A stretch of 64,000 nt of DNA from Patiria miniata. Its lineage: Eukaryota; Echinodermata; Asteroidea; Valvatida; Asterinidae. Under the pieces are notes generated by a model, which made no database searches, was not told the DNA's origin, and was given only the letters and a program-made list of their open reading frames with translations. Of this stretch, positions 11,924 to 23,114 are shown piece by piece (within the stretch, counting starts at the first letter, position 1; every line of letters begins with the position of its first letter). The stretch is taken from contig NW_024037058.1 in NCBI RefSeq assembly GCF_015706575.1, positions 7,069,806 through 7,133,805 of the forward strand, written 5' to 3'. The position numbers and the translations under genes are program-made.

Positions 11924-12087
11924 AAGTGGAAAAAAGCGGACCGCAAATTTCGGAGATTGCCCATGAAATAAGTGTGCTACGGGTGTGCCAACTAAAAGTC
12001 TTCGAAACAAATGTATAACATAAAGTGTATGTATCATTGTGGCTCATTAGGAGGTTATTTGTATTGTTTCATTGTCATGAAACGAGA
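11924..12087 (+). other. 3' flank of RUSF1
   Basis: Probable start of the 3' untranslated region. The nearest clear AATAAA is at 12786-12791, past a repeat, so the true polyadenylation site is uncertain. Confidence 0.3.
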
Positions 12088-12400
12088 TTGGATGCCAGTC
12101 CATCGCAGGTTACTTCCAAGCTAATGCCAGTATACATGTATACTCCTGGGTTGAGAGAAGCGAGTTGGAGCAATGTGGCTTGCCCAAGGACACAGTGACT
12201 ATTGCCAGCAACTGGTTTTGAACTACGGTCACGAGTCGGCTAATAATGCTGCTGCTCATTTTATTTCTCCTGGGTGGTGAGTGGCATCATGGAGCTATGT
12301 AGCATGTTGGGGTAATGTGGCTTGCCCAAGGACACAACATATGGCCAGCAGCTGGATTTGAACCCCCTGACCTTCTGATCACAAGTCAGGTCACGAGGAT
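12088..12400 (+). repeat. Dispersed repeat fragment with two related units
   Basis: AATGTGGCTTGCCCAAGGAC followed by GCCAGCA(A/G)CTGG and TTTGAAC occurs twice in direct order (about 12173-12238 and 12313-12385), preceded by GATGCCAGTCCATCGCAGGT. I believe such stretches occur as multicopy repeats in marine invertebrates, but that is from memory; only the internal duplication is seen here. Confidence 0.55.
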
Positions 12401-12430
12401 AAACAGTGAAACAATGTCAAAGGAATGTCT

Positions 12431-14094
12431 TTTTTTTCACAGGAGTACATTTGTCACATTTGAGAGCGGATGGACTGAGATAACAACTCTATTTGTGGCG
12501 GGCTATAACGCCCTCTGTTGACCATAACAAAATAAGATCTTGTCACCTCATAGGTAACATAATGGCTGACTTCCCGCATTAATCCTGATAAGGTGCCAAA
12601 ATGACCTTTGTTAAAAAGTAACTTTTAACTAGTTGTATTTTATCCCCATATTAGTGTTACTAGTACCGACAGTTTAAGTTACTTGGGTCATCTTACTTTT
12701 TATAATGTGCCTTATCCAATTAAAAAAATTTATCTATACCCTAAATTTTGAGTAAAAACGATGTCATTGAACCCAAGTACCTACAAATAAACTCACTTTG
12801 GTTAGCACATATTGATATTTTTGCCCCCTTATTTGAATGATATATTCACCATTCCTTGTATAAATCGTTGTCCATACTCCAAAAGTTGGATATAAATATA
12901 GAGACCGCGACGACCAATGTAGGAAGCTTTTCCTTGCCTTGATGACCTCTAAACGCGGGGTCAGCTTAATTTTAATATTCGCGCGCGCGCGGCGAACTAC
13001 GTCATTCCGCGTCCGCGCGTACGTGAGGAATTGCCCAATCAGGTTGCAGAATTGTCACGGTAATAACCGTAACAACCAATGAAATCACAAAGCTGTTACT
13101 CACGGTCCTTACTCCTGCTCAATTATAGGCAATGCCAAGTTGCCAGTCTCCACCGTACTGCAGCCTGTTGCATATTGCACGACCCTGACCGTTGAAAATC
13201 ATCTGTCCACAAGCTAATAATAAAATCAAATTGATTTTATTTTACTCGCCCTTGTGGCTTGCCATGCCAGTCCAATATTATGACAACCTCGCTGAGGTAC
13301 ATTGTCCTCGTCACTGCATATGGTATTGACGTATATTAACCTTTGTCCTTCCCGAGTCCATGCAACACGAGAACGAATGCCAAAATAAAAAGAAAAATCA
13401 AACTCGCAATTAATGAGCCATACGGGTTTTTTTTTTTTTACTTCAATGAGCAGACGTATTAAAACAAAACAAAAAACAGTTGAGATTCACCAGCCGTTAG
13501 TTAAAGGCACGAAGGAACATTGGTAATTACTTGGAAACAGACCTACCGATTTAATGAGAAAACCATGCTCACAGTGAAGGTAGGGATGCTACCAAATACC
13601 CTGTGAAATTATCCCGCCTGAAATGGTATCGGATCAGAAGAAAACAATCATTGAAGGTGGTTTTTAAAAAGGTATGCGAGCAGGCACAGTTTTACGTGCG
13701 TGAGCAATGGAATCTAGTTACGAGACCAAAAGAAAATTGTGCATAAGTTTCTCTATTTTCTCAAAATGTATAGTATCCACTGAGCTGAAATATCAACATG
13801 TTAGTTATGCACCCTGCTTAAAAAGTTTTGAGCTATTTTGTTGCTTCAAACGAAATAAATGTGACTCAAGCAAATGGTGCAACATACCTTTAAATGCTGT
13901 CTGTAAAACATCAGACCAGTGCAATTGTATCGAATGCCCTACCTTAATTATTTAATAGATAAAACCAACTTAGGGCATGTATTTGAATGCTGTCTGAATA
14001 CAATCATCAAGAAATGCGTTCATTAAAAATCTGCATTGTGCACAACTATCTTAAACGATAAAGGAAAAAGACAACATCTATAGGTTTAAGGTAA
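12431..14094. other. Intergenic, no gene seen
   Basis: AT-rich with one CG-dinucleotide island around 12980-13025 that includes an alternating (CG)n run, a possible Z-DNA tract, and a small hairpin at 13208-13256 (CCACAAG ... CTTGTGG around AATAAAATCAAATTGATTTT). Frames up to 82 codons resemble nothing I know. Confidence 0.4.
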
Positions 14095-14420
14095 TTCTAA
14101 CCCCCTGGGCCTTTTTTTCCTTGAATTTGTTCATTGGAGGGGCGATCACTTCCTCAACCCTGCAAAATCCTCCAACAATCACTGTTAATACGTTGACACA
14201 TTGCCGATGATATAGAAGCAATGTGCGGTTGATTTCGGGTATTATCTCGGCCTAAATTTATGCATGACTTAAAAGCATAAACAATACAAGGTACAACCTA
14301 GACCCTGACACAATGAATCCTACAAAATCAACTAACTTTTTTTTGCCATACAGCCTCAATCCTTCGAAAACCTTCACTTATATGCAAAGAGGATTTTGGA
14401 GGATTTGGGAAGGTTAGGGT
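14095..14420. repeat. CCCTAA-ended repeat, copy 2
   Basis: Inverse orientation relative to copy 1. It starts CTAACCCCCTGGGCC, contains CCTGCAAAATCCTCCAACAA and GGCCTAAATTTATGCATGA, and ends GGGAAGGTTAGGG. The ATTTAGGCC and ACAAGGTACA internal blocks are shared with copy 3. Confidence 0.75.
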
Positions 14421-15084
14421 TTAATTAATCTGTAGACAGACGCATACCAAGTCCTATATAGAAAACCGAGGTACTATGACGTGCACAGAAAACACATAAA
14501 AAAGAAGACCAAACGACATTAGCTGTTTTTTAATTTCCATCGGTGATCAATGTTTGCCACTTTTTTAAACAAACGACAACGTCAGCAGTTCGAGGTAATT
14601 TTAATTTAAAGATCCGATTTCACTTTGAAGAGCTTTCTCTGGCTCGATCTCTTTGTTGTTTTCCCGCTTGAAGCGATATTTAGCCTTCCCGGCATTGCAA
14701 ATAAATCTCTCCCGTGTATGGTGTCGTTTCCGAGTCGAAAGTTCAAGATGAATAAGTGTTGAGTGGGAAGAATGATAAATGGGACACATCTGCCTTTTCT
14801 CCCAAACGATTACTCTGTATAAATAAATATCACATTTTGAAGAGATTTTCTTTTCTCTGCGACACCATTAGGTATCACCGCGCGTGGTCAATGCGGAGTG
14901 ATACTGGGGACTATCCGGTTCGTTAGTGTGACGTCACTTCAATATAAACCACGCCCACTGGCCATTAAGTAGCATTGGAACCACTGGAACCGGAAGCTAA
15001 CGCAACTTCAGTGTTTATCCAATGGGCGCTAGTAATCAGTGGTGCGCGCGCGCGTGTATGACGTTTTTACAAACGAACCGGATT
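14421..15084. other. Intergenic, no gene seen
   Basis: No coding signal. Contains a perfect CRE palindrome TGACGTCA (14929-14936) and an alternating (CG)n run near 15041-15055. Confidence 0.35.
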
Positions 15085-15660
15085 TGTGATGTGGCGTCAG
15101 ACTACAACATAGTGCGTGATTTGGCAGTCAATATCTCAACACCTGTTTGAAAGGACAGTTTTTTGTTATATCAGCGGCCAGATGATAATGTATTCATCTC
15201 AAGATCAGTTAAAGAGGCTTTGTTGCGAATTATTTACTGCGTACTGCGAAGTGCACGATGCGCAGATTGATGTAGCGGACTATTTGTAGACACGGCGTAA
15301 CACTACCACATAGTGCGTGATTGGACAGTCAATATCTCAACACCTGTTAGAAAGAAACATACAAAAGAGACTTGTGACGTCAGTGGCCAGGTGGTAATTA
15401 AAAAGTCCAAGGTCAATTAAAAGAGGCTCTGTGCGAATTATCTATTGCGTATACTGCGCAGTGCACGATGCGCGCGAAGTAATATAGGGAATTATTTGGA
15501 GACGAAGCGTAAGACTACAATATAGTGCGTGATTGGGCAATCAATATTTCAACGCCTGTTTTAAAGAGAGATTCTAAAGAAACACTTTTGACGTCAGTGG
15601 CGCCAGGTGGTAATTACTTTAAATTCAAGTTCAATTAAAAGAGGCTTTGTCGCAAATAAG
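15085..15660 (+). repeat. Three tandem copies of a ~200-bp unit
   Basis: Each unit has, in the same order, ATAGTGCGTGATT, GG(C/A)(A/C)A(G)TCAATAT, CAACRCCTGTT, CAGTGGCCAG, ATTAAAAGAGGCT and GTGCACGATGCGC. Units start near 15085, 15288 and 15496; the third is shortened. Units 2 and 3 carry the CRE palindrome TGACGTCA (15375-15382 and 15589-15596); unit 1 has lost it. Confidence 0.85.
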
Positions 15661-15854
15661 AGAGGTTTATTTCCCACTAGTTTAGCTTGTGGTCATTGCC
15701 ATTAATAATACTTCCTGAAGATGTACATTGGTCGTTTGCCACCGTTTATCGCAATACAGTTCATGCAAAGGGCCTGTGCAATGTAATTTTTTTAATGCAA
15801 TCCTTGAAAACGCACTTTTTTTGTCCCATTTAACCTTATTTTTAATTTTCGTTT

Positions 15855-16075
15855 TGCCATTTTCAAGGGTAGGCCTATTTTGGTGCCCTTTTTGTTTTTA
15901 TGTTAATGCAAATTTCCATATTCATGAGCAAATGTGTGATGTCATTTCGTGAAGAAACCTTAATATTACAGCTATTTGAGCACAAAAGATGCTAGAATTT
16001 TGGATATTTTGCTGTCGTTAATGTTCGTTTCTTTGCTGATTCGTTGTTATGTCAGTACATGGCAGTATGAATGAC
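15855..16075 (+). repeat. Dispersed repeat with TTCCATATTCATGAGCAAA core, copy 1
   Basis: Shares ATGCAAATTTCCATATTCATG, GTGATGTCATT, ACAGCTATTTGAGCACAAAA, TTTTGCTGTCGT and GTACATGGCAG in the same order with copies at 32850-33170 and 53640-54010. This copy lacks the downstream third. Confidence 0.8.
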
Positions 16076-16594
16076 TGCGGGACCCTTTAAGCAACTGGTT
16101 CCTCTAGTTCGTGCGAAGTTTCTGCGAACTGAGAAATCTACTATACATGTATAATTATAATAACGAAAAAGAAACGCTGTTCGTTTTAGTGTTCGACGAG
16201 AGATTCGGGCTCACCGTAGATTTGCTAGTCAACGATCCTGACATGAAAAACGAGTTAATTTGACTGATTTCCAGTCGTACGAAGCCGACCCCAACAATTT
16301 TTGTGGTCCGTTTGGAAGCAAGTTGAATTTCTGTCTTCAACTCCGTCAAATCTGACAATTCTCTTCGTCTGGAATAATGCAGCTCACAATAATGGTGAAA
16401 ACTCGAGTTACCCGCATTTAAAGTCCGCACAAATGAAAAAAATCCATACTTCGGTGAAAAGGGGCGGGAAAAAAGCTACTCCGTCTACGAAATAAAACAC
16501 CGTGGTTCGCGCCAATAAGTCGTGGGCGATTTCGGCGGTGCAGACGGCGTGGGGTTAATACGACTTCCTGCTGACTGATGACTTTTGATGAACG

Positions 16595-16850
16595 TAGACG
16601 CCGACTTGAACATGCTCCACTTCGCGCTCTCTCACGCTCTGATTTTGGCGTATCCGATATCTTTTAGATATCAGTCTCGGTTCGAGCCGGGATTTAAATA
16701 CATTATTCCCTTACGCTCGTCTGCCATTTTAGTTCTAAAGATTCTAGCGCCTTCACTCGAAAATTCTCTACTCGGTTGTCAAATCAAGCTCTGATCTATA
16801 GGTGTGTGATATGTACTAGTCTTAGTTCAAGACGGAATTTTGTAATGTGC
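16595..16850. repeat. Repeat containing GGCGTATCCGATATCTTT, copy 1
   Basis: CACGCTCTGATTTTGGCGTA, then TCCGATATCTTTTAGATATC and GTTCGAGCCGGGATTT. A second copy lies at 17810-17910 and a weaker third at 17950-18030. The nature of the element is not clear. Confidence 0.5.
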
Positions 16851-16954
16851 TTTCTGTTCGCACACCAGTTCCTTACAAAGCTATTGGGAATGTAAATGAC
16901 CCCAAATTATCTACGCCGGCCAAACTAAGATTAATCGTCTGTTAATTTTTTTTC

Positions 16955-17430
16955 TTTTAACCCTCATACTGATAGAACTTTCACAAACCATCAAACAATC
17001 TATCCGCTTCCTCTCCCATAGCATTATGTACAGGCTGGTCACCAACTGCCAGGACCCCCATGGATTAAACCACATAACTGTCAAAACCTGTTGAAGGGGT
17101 TTGATAGATAGGGTGACCTTGCATACTGTTACAAGTTACATATAGCCGCCATCTTAGAGGGCAATGCCTTTGTTTTGCTGGGAGTGAACCTTTTGTGCCT
17201 TCATTGTTACTGAACTTAATCCATCATTGACAGGCACTCACCAGTGCTGACCCACCGTATCTATCAATGTCAGTCAAGGCATGGTACCCTCAGTTAACAA
17301 AACTACCCCAGCATGTCAATAATTTTGTACCAATATGAACCCGGTTTACATAACTGTTAAAGCTGTTACCAAATGGATTTTGACGGATAGGTTAACTCTC
17401 TCCTAGTCGTCAGTTATAGAGGGAGGGTTC
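16955..17430 (+). repeat. ~470-bp dispersed repeat, copy 1 of 2
   Basis: Matches 30745-31220 in direct orientation across its whole length. Shared blocks include GTACAGG(C/A)TGGTCACCA, TTGACAGGCACTCACCAGTG, ATCTATCAATGTCAGTCAAG and GTACCAATATGA. Ends are ACCCTCAT and GGAGGGTTC, a possible short inverted terminus. No open frame of note. Confidence 0.85.
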
Positions 17431-18768
17431 ATAGAGAGTTTTGTGGCCCTACATTTGAGAGTTTGGTCCCAGATCTATAGCGGCCTTTGAATTTTTATTT
17501 ACGAGAAATTGGACCAGAAAGTCGTTCTGTTTTGCAATGGAGTGGAGGGATCATTTTTCAAAATGGTGATGGGCTTCAGGACTGCTTTTGGGGGTAGGTG
17601 ATCATTTTTTGGAGGGTAAAATCACCCCCAAATCATCGGTTAACCCCACAAAAAAATTGAACAGAAAGTGAAGGAGGGTAACTCAAGCTTTAATTTGATG
17701 TCTGTCGTGATCACCTGTGAGATTTTTGAGTATTTTCCCCGATTTTATTGAAGTGGGAATATTTATCAATGGTGCCTGTGGGAATGTATTTACTGGTCTG
17801 CACCCTTTACATTCCCTACTTCTCGGCTGTCACGCACGCTTTGATCTTGGCGTATCCGATATCTTTCGACCGGTATTAGTCTTGGGTCAAGGCGGAATTT
17901 TGTTTGATTATTCAACCTTTCCCTAGCAAATGCTGACTTCTTTGATAGATCGATCATTCTTAATCTCTCGGTTGCTACGCTTTGGATCTTGGCCGAGAGA
18001 TACTGATCTGATTTCAGGAGAGGGGTTCTAGTCTTTCTTCCAGACTTGCGAGCCTACTAATGATTTTGGAAGGGACGTGCGTACACTAAATGAGTAAACA
18101 AAGATACATCTAGCTCGTCTTGAGCAAAGACTAGCACCAATTTCAGTCCTTTATACCCGTTGTGTGCACACTGCCTCGGTCCAATTAAGAATCTATCGCG
18201 TGAGTTTGAACTGTAACCGAAGGAGATCCCTTTCCAGATCGCGTGCCGTGGATGCCGCCTCATCCTTGAAGGTGATAAATTGGCATACGCGAGGACAAAA
18301 CTTTATTACTTAAAAATTAACGGGAGTTGGGCTGATTCTTGTTAAACGAAAGGCTGGGGGAAATCACTGTGGTTGAGGTATAATGAAATTGTTTTTTCTT
18401 TTTCTGTGAATCCTGTCGAAGGACGATAATTGCGTTTTCAGTAGTTTCGTGGGATTTTATTTTGTCTTAAGGAAGAGCCGGTTTGTGGACGGTGATTGTC
18501 TTTTATAGTAGATTGTTTCTTAATTATTTTTGGTTTTGTTTTGTATGTGTTTTTTTTTAGCCTACAAAGCCCTGCCTTACGCTACGGAATCACTATTGTT
18601 GCTGTTTAATTGGCATATGCTTTTATTTCATTGTTCATTTTGTATATCATGTCAAAATTACTTCCCCCCCCCAAAAAAAAAAAAATCGTAATGGCAATAA
18701 TCCCATGGCAATAATCTGTAGTGGTAACCTGATGAAAATGAAAAATCCATAAGAGGAACGACTTAAGC
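17431..18768. other. Intergenic, no gene seen
   Basis: Apart from the two GGCGTATCCGATATC-type fragments at about 17810-17910 and 17950-18030, nothing repetitive or coding stands out. A C-tract followed by an A-tract lies near 18664-18685. Confidence 0.35.
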
Positions 18769-19617
18769 AAGTCTAATTCATGAAAGACATCTATGTCCGA
18801 TATAACTAGCCAAATTTACTAGTTACAGTCTGCAGTGTCAGTTAGTGAAATATGTAGTAAACCGTCTAATTGAAAAGTGACAGTAAGCGAGAGAGGTAAC
18901 CAGTCTATTTCACAAGTGACAGTCGATTGTGTGACAAGTCTAATTCACGAGTGACAGTCATATTATAATGAGATAGGTAACCAGTCTAACCCGCAAGTGA
19001 CTGAGATATGTAACCAGTATAATTCAAAAGATACAGTCAGTCATTGAGATATGTAGCCAGTCTAATTTACAAGTGACATCGACAGTCAGTTAGCGAGATA
19101 GGTAGCCATGTCTAATTCATATGTGACAGTCAGTCAGTGAAATAGGTAACCAGTCTAATTCACAAGTGACAGTCATTCAGTATGATAGGTTACCGGTCGA
19201 ATTCTCAATTGACGATGTCATTTAGTCAATGAGTAATGTAACTAGTCCAGTTCACATGTGACAGTCAGTATGAGATACGTAACTAGTCCAATTCACATGT
19301 GGGAGTCAGTCAGTGAGATAGGTAACCAGTCTAATTCACATGTGAAGTCAGACAGTCAGTCAGTGAGATAGATAACCAGTCTAATTCACATGTGACAGTC
19401 AGTGGGGGAGGTATCCAGTCCAATTCACAAGTGACAGTCAGTCAGTGAGATATGTAACTAATCCAATTCACATGTGACAGCCATTCTAATTCACGATTGA
19501 CAGTCAGCCAGTGAGATAGGTAACCAGTCTAAATCACAAGTAACACTTGGTATGAGGTATGAAATATGTAACTAGTCCAGTTCACATGTGACAGCAGTCA
19601 GTCAGTGAGATAAGTCC
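18769..19617 (+). repeat. ~45-bp minisatellite array (GACAGTCAGTCAGTGAGATA)
   Basis: About 18-20 degenerate units reading (A)CCAGTCTAATTCACAAGTG then ACAGTCAGTCAGTGAGATAGGTA. Units vary in length by loss or gain of the CAGT tetramer. The same unit recurs at 24599-24831 and singly, inverted, at 10012-10055 and partly at 38766-38787. Confidence 0.92.
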
Positions 19618-20930
19618 GACTCCGTTGAGGTAACGTTTCTTATACATACAAGAAGGAATACCCCCCAAAATACCAATTTCTAGCAAAATTCTTTTCTGTA
19701 GTGTAAAAGAAACCCACTAACACCTGTAGCCACCATACCATCCTATCCCCTGACTAATAATTCATCCCAAGCCAAGCCTCGTTAAATTGCTTTCAGGAGA
19801 TACTGCTTATGTTGCATCGCACGAACCATAAAGAATTCAGTACCTGTATACAGGCAGTTGGAAAAACACACCATTCTTCCATTAGTGGGCAATGATTATT
19901 TATTACTAGCCTTTCCGCGTCTGTCCGGCCTGCCGCGTTATTAACTCCTATTTGCCTTTCGATACTCAGAATTTTTTTTTCATCTCTCAAATTCTTATTT
20001 ATTGCCTTCTTCAAAAAAGCGAGTGTTCCGCTTTGTAATCCACCGCGGGCAATCGAGGAGGTTTTTTTTAATAGAAGTAAAAAAGATGAAGCGAATTGAG
20101 CGCGAGGTATGAGGAAAAAACCAGTCCTTCCTGTATATGAAAGCATGCGCAGTTGCAATTAGTGTTGGATTTGTTTTTGTCGGCCGATAGCAAAGAAATT
20201 TGGTCATTATTTGACTCGACATAACTAGCCTTCTACACCAGCCGTATGCTGATGAGATTCTGAGAAATCCAATGTCTAAGATGTAATTAGTATGTTAGCC
20301 TTTTTCCTTCTGTGATTGTGAATCTCTTGTGTGGTATGTGGTTAATCTTCATTACTGTGTTTCTCAGTCGGAAGGCAATTTATTGTAAACAGGAAGACTT
20401 CGGGAAAAGAGTACAAGGGGTTCATTGCCTTCGGAGAAGATTTCTATCGGTATTCTGAGCTGGCAACCCCAGCGAGAAATTAAACATCAAAAATAAACAC
20501 TGCTGTTTTTTTTTATAGCATCGGCGCACGTCACGATGACGTCAGCACTCCTCTTGTTGCTTCCGCCGTCACGGTCATTCTTTGTGTTTCTATCAACTTG
20601 TTCTCTGTAAACTTCCGATTTCCTTTTTTTTTAACCGTCTCACCGGGCCTACCTCGACCGGGGAAATCGGCTCGTTCCACCCGCTGAAGAAAAGCCTTGT
20701 TTGTCCTCGCTTCGTCAAGCTTCGCAGTCGTGGAGGCAGCGATCGAAAATGCCATGGACAAACACTTGAAGAGTTGCCGTTCTGGCTTCGCATTGACGTT
20801 TTTATCTACTTTCAATGTTTCTGTGGTTTTTTTTCTCTCTCTACCTCTTCTTCACTTGTCAAATTTTGGCCATATTAAATCTGTGTTCGTGAAATTCTAG
20901 ACGGCAAGTTCAATTTATTTTCGGGGGTTG
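19618..20930. other. Intergenic, no gene seen
   Basis: Frames of up to 121 codons on both strands resemble nothing I recognise and have no splice or codon support. The stretch 20530-20780 is CpG-richer than average and includes one CRE palindrome near 20535. Confidence 0.35.
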
Positions 20931-20957
20931 GAACATGTCTGTGAATGAAACATGTTC
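20931..20957. promoter_or_regulatory. Two p53-type half-sites, 7-bp spacer
   Basis: GAACATGTCT (20931-20940) and AAACATGTTC (20948-20957) both fit RRRCWWGYYY. The surrounding 60 bases hold two more CATGTT motifs, so this may be a small degenerate CATGTT repeat rather than a regulatory site. Confidence 0.2.
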
Positions 20958-21231
20958 CAACATGTTTGAAGGAAACATGTTAATTAATTGATTTTTGTTT
21001 TTGCATGAGGAATATGATATTCTTTTCAGTTAATTTCACAATCGAAAAAAGGTTGTTCGTTTTTGTCTGTTAATTTTTTCACCGGTATCCTTTTGTTTTG
21101 GTATAATTTTCTTTCCCTTTTTAAATCGAAATTTGCACATTTCGTCAGGATTTTGAATTTCAGATATCCTGCTGATTTATGCTATTTAATGTGAATGTCT
21201 CGATTGAACGGATTTTACCCTCAATTTTCAT

Positions 21232-21650
21232 CAGGCGCTAGACGATGCTAAATTTTCTACTTTTCAGTCAAATTTATGTCAAATGTTTAGCTCTTATAAA
21301 AAAAATCCAAAAAGGACAGTAATGTTACATGTATATGCACAATTAGTATAGGGTATTCACGATGCTAAATGTTCTACTTTTCAGTCAAAGGTTTTTCAAC
21401 CTTATAACTTCGTGTCTAATACAAATATGCACTCTATAAATAAAACCTACGTGACAGTCACGTTACAGGACTGTGAATAAATTATGAGGGTATTCGCGAG
21501 GCTAAATTTTCTGCTTTTCAATCAGAGGTATTGCAACCTTTTAACTTCGTGTTTTATACAATGCACTCTTAAAAAAGAAACTATCCAAACACGACAGTTC
21601 AAAAAAGGGCAGTCATGTTATTTGAGGGTATTCACCTCGAAAATGACTTA
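21232..21650 (+). repeat. Three tandem copies of a ~135-bp unit
   Basis: Each unit carries G(A/C)GATGCTAAATTTTCTACTT or close variants, TTTCAGTCAAA, an AACTTCGTGT block in units 2 and 3, ATGCACTCT and GGGTATTC(A/G)C. Units begin near 21235, 21355 and 21489. Confidence 0.75.
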
Positions 21651-22026
21651 AAACGTGAACGCATGTAGACAATCTTAGCATGTAAGTATATGTACATGCA
21701 GGCCTACATGTATATACAAAAAGGGGAAATTGCAGTTGGGGTCGTTAATGCGATAGCTCAGTTGTCAGATTCGTTGGGAGGCTTTGAATATTTATGGATA
21801 AGGGTTTGGACAGTAATGTTGTTGACACTATTTCAAAATATTTGACGGTCGTATCCTCTTTTGAGTGCTTCCTGTTTGCTCTTTCCCAGGTTCTTAGCAT
21901 TGCTAATGATGCTATCATCGTGTTTTGGGCGTGATCCCTGGCTGCATGGCATATACGATTTATGGCTTCTGACTGCTAGCGCCCCTTAAGCAAAGACACT
22001 GACAAAATGGGGAACCGCCAACATAG
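21651..22026. other. Intergenic, no gene seen
   Basis: No coding signal. An imperfect palindrome (TATATGTACATG ... CTACATGTATATA) lies near 21686-21716. Confidence 0.35.
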
Positions 22027-22099
22027 GGCTGGATAGCTCAGTTGGTAGAGCACCGGAACAGTAATCCGGAGGTCGCCGGTTCCAACCCCGCTCCAGTCA
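22027..22099 (+). tRNA. tRNA-Thr(AGT)-like sequence, probably a pseudogene or SINE head
   Basis: Folds as a tRNA. The acceptor stem pairs GGCTGGA with TCCAGTC (one G-T pair). The D arm TAGCTCAGTTGG matches a perfect A box. The anticodon stem is CCGGA/TCCGG with loop ACAGTAA, anticodon AGT. Against a working gene: position 33 is C instead of the invariant T, the T stem has one C-C mismatch, and the B box reads GGTTCCAACCC with the conserved purine lost. No clear T-run terminator follows. The 3' flank contains the 18-base palindrome ATTCTCTAATTAGAGAAT (22171-22188). A degenerate tRNA-derived SINE is the likelier reading. Confidence 0.45.
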
Positions 22100-22188
22100 A
22101 TTTCATTGCTTAATGAAGTTAACCTGATTAATCATTTCCCCTACATGGTGCGTTTCGATAATTATTTCAAATTCTCTAATTAGAGAAT

Positions 22189-22807
22189 AGAAACAGCGCC
22201 CTCCAGAGGCACACCAGGGGTCATCAGTGAGTCCAGGTAAAAAAAAAAAGGACTTCAATTGTCGATGTATTATGTTTTGCCCAACGGGGGATATTCAGCG
22301 GCAAATATGGCATATAAGAAATGGCTCATCACCCGATACACTACTCACGTGTAGCCACGAGGAAAATAAACCATGCATAATTATTTAATTAAGTCGTTTC
22401 CTTATCGTGTGCCTAGTAGCGCTATTGAGCAGTAATCACTAACTCAATTATTGAAAAGGCATAGGCTGTATGGCAATCGCGTGGGTTGTTCTTTTTATTG
22501 ACACAGGGATGCAAAATTTTTCCACCGCATAGCTCCTGTCCATTAAAGCCTGCTTGAATTGCCGATGTAATAATGATAAATGGTGCGGCGCTAATAAGTC
22601 CAAATGAGCGCACGGTCGCAGTGGAAATTGCTTCGATAAACAAACGGAAGTCGGTTCCACTTGGTAATGACTTTAGTTGACGTGAAAAGGTGAACAAAAT
22701 CTGAGTGATTTACAATGTGGATAAACTTCTGAAAACACTTTCCTTTTTTTGTGTGTGGTTTACTTAATGGCTTTATGGGAACAGATTAAGCGATCTTATA
22801 CAACGCC
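22189..22807. other. Intergenic, no gene seen
   Basis: Nothing coding or repetitive stands out beyond short frames without support. Confidence 0.35.
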
Positions 22808-22966
22808 TGAATAAATCCTCGTCGTCTGATTGGTGGATCGTTGAACACATGTCATTGGATTATTCTTCCCAATCCACCTCCCGGCTGCACCACAATAAAA
22901 TAAAAGTTCTGTTGCACGGTCACACTATTGGTGGATCTGACCAATCAGATGACGAGGATTTATTCA
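22808..22966. repeat. 159-bp inverted-repeat element
   Basis: The 26-base arms TGAATAAATCCTCGTCGTCT... (22808-22833) and ...GATGACGAGGATTTATTCA (22941-22966) are inverted copies with one mismatch. Confidence 0.75.
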
Positions 22967-22984
22967 TATATGTATAAAACAAAG

Positions 22985-23114
22985 AATGAATGCTTCACAT
23001 GCAATGGAAATAATGATTTCATTCGCTGACAGTTGGAATGTTCCATTCCACTCGGCGAATTCCATCTGTCACCTTATGAAATTATTCTTACCATTGCACT
23101 CATAAACATTCATT
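22985..23114. repeat. 130-bp foldback element
   Basis: AATGAATG (22985) pairs with CATTCATT (ending 23114). The arms continue inward for about 55 bases through TGCAATGG, AATAAT, TTTCAT and TGACAG to a TGGAATGTTCCATTCCA centre. It starts 18 bases after the preceding inverted-repeat element. Confidence 0.7.

Noticed and set aside
14929..15596. CRE palindromes as a promoter for an unseen gene
   Set aside because: No coding frame or first exon follows; TGACGTCA also occurs at several unrelated places in the window (for example 4201 and 41425).
18769..19617. CRISPR-like array
   Set aside because: Units are contiguous and degenerate with no unique spacers; it is a minisatellite in a eukaryotic genome.
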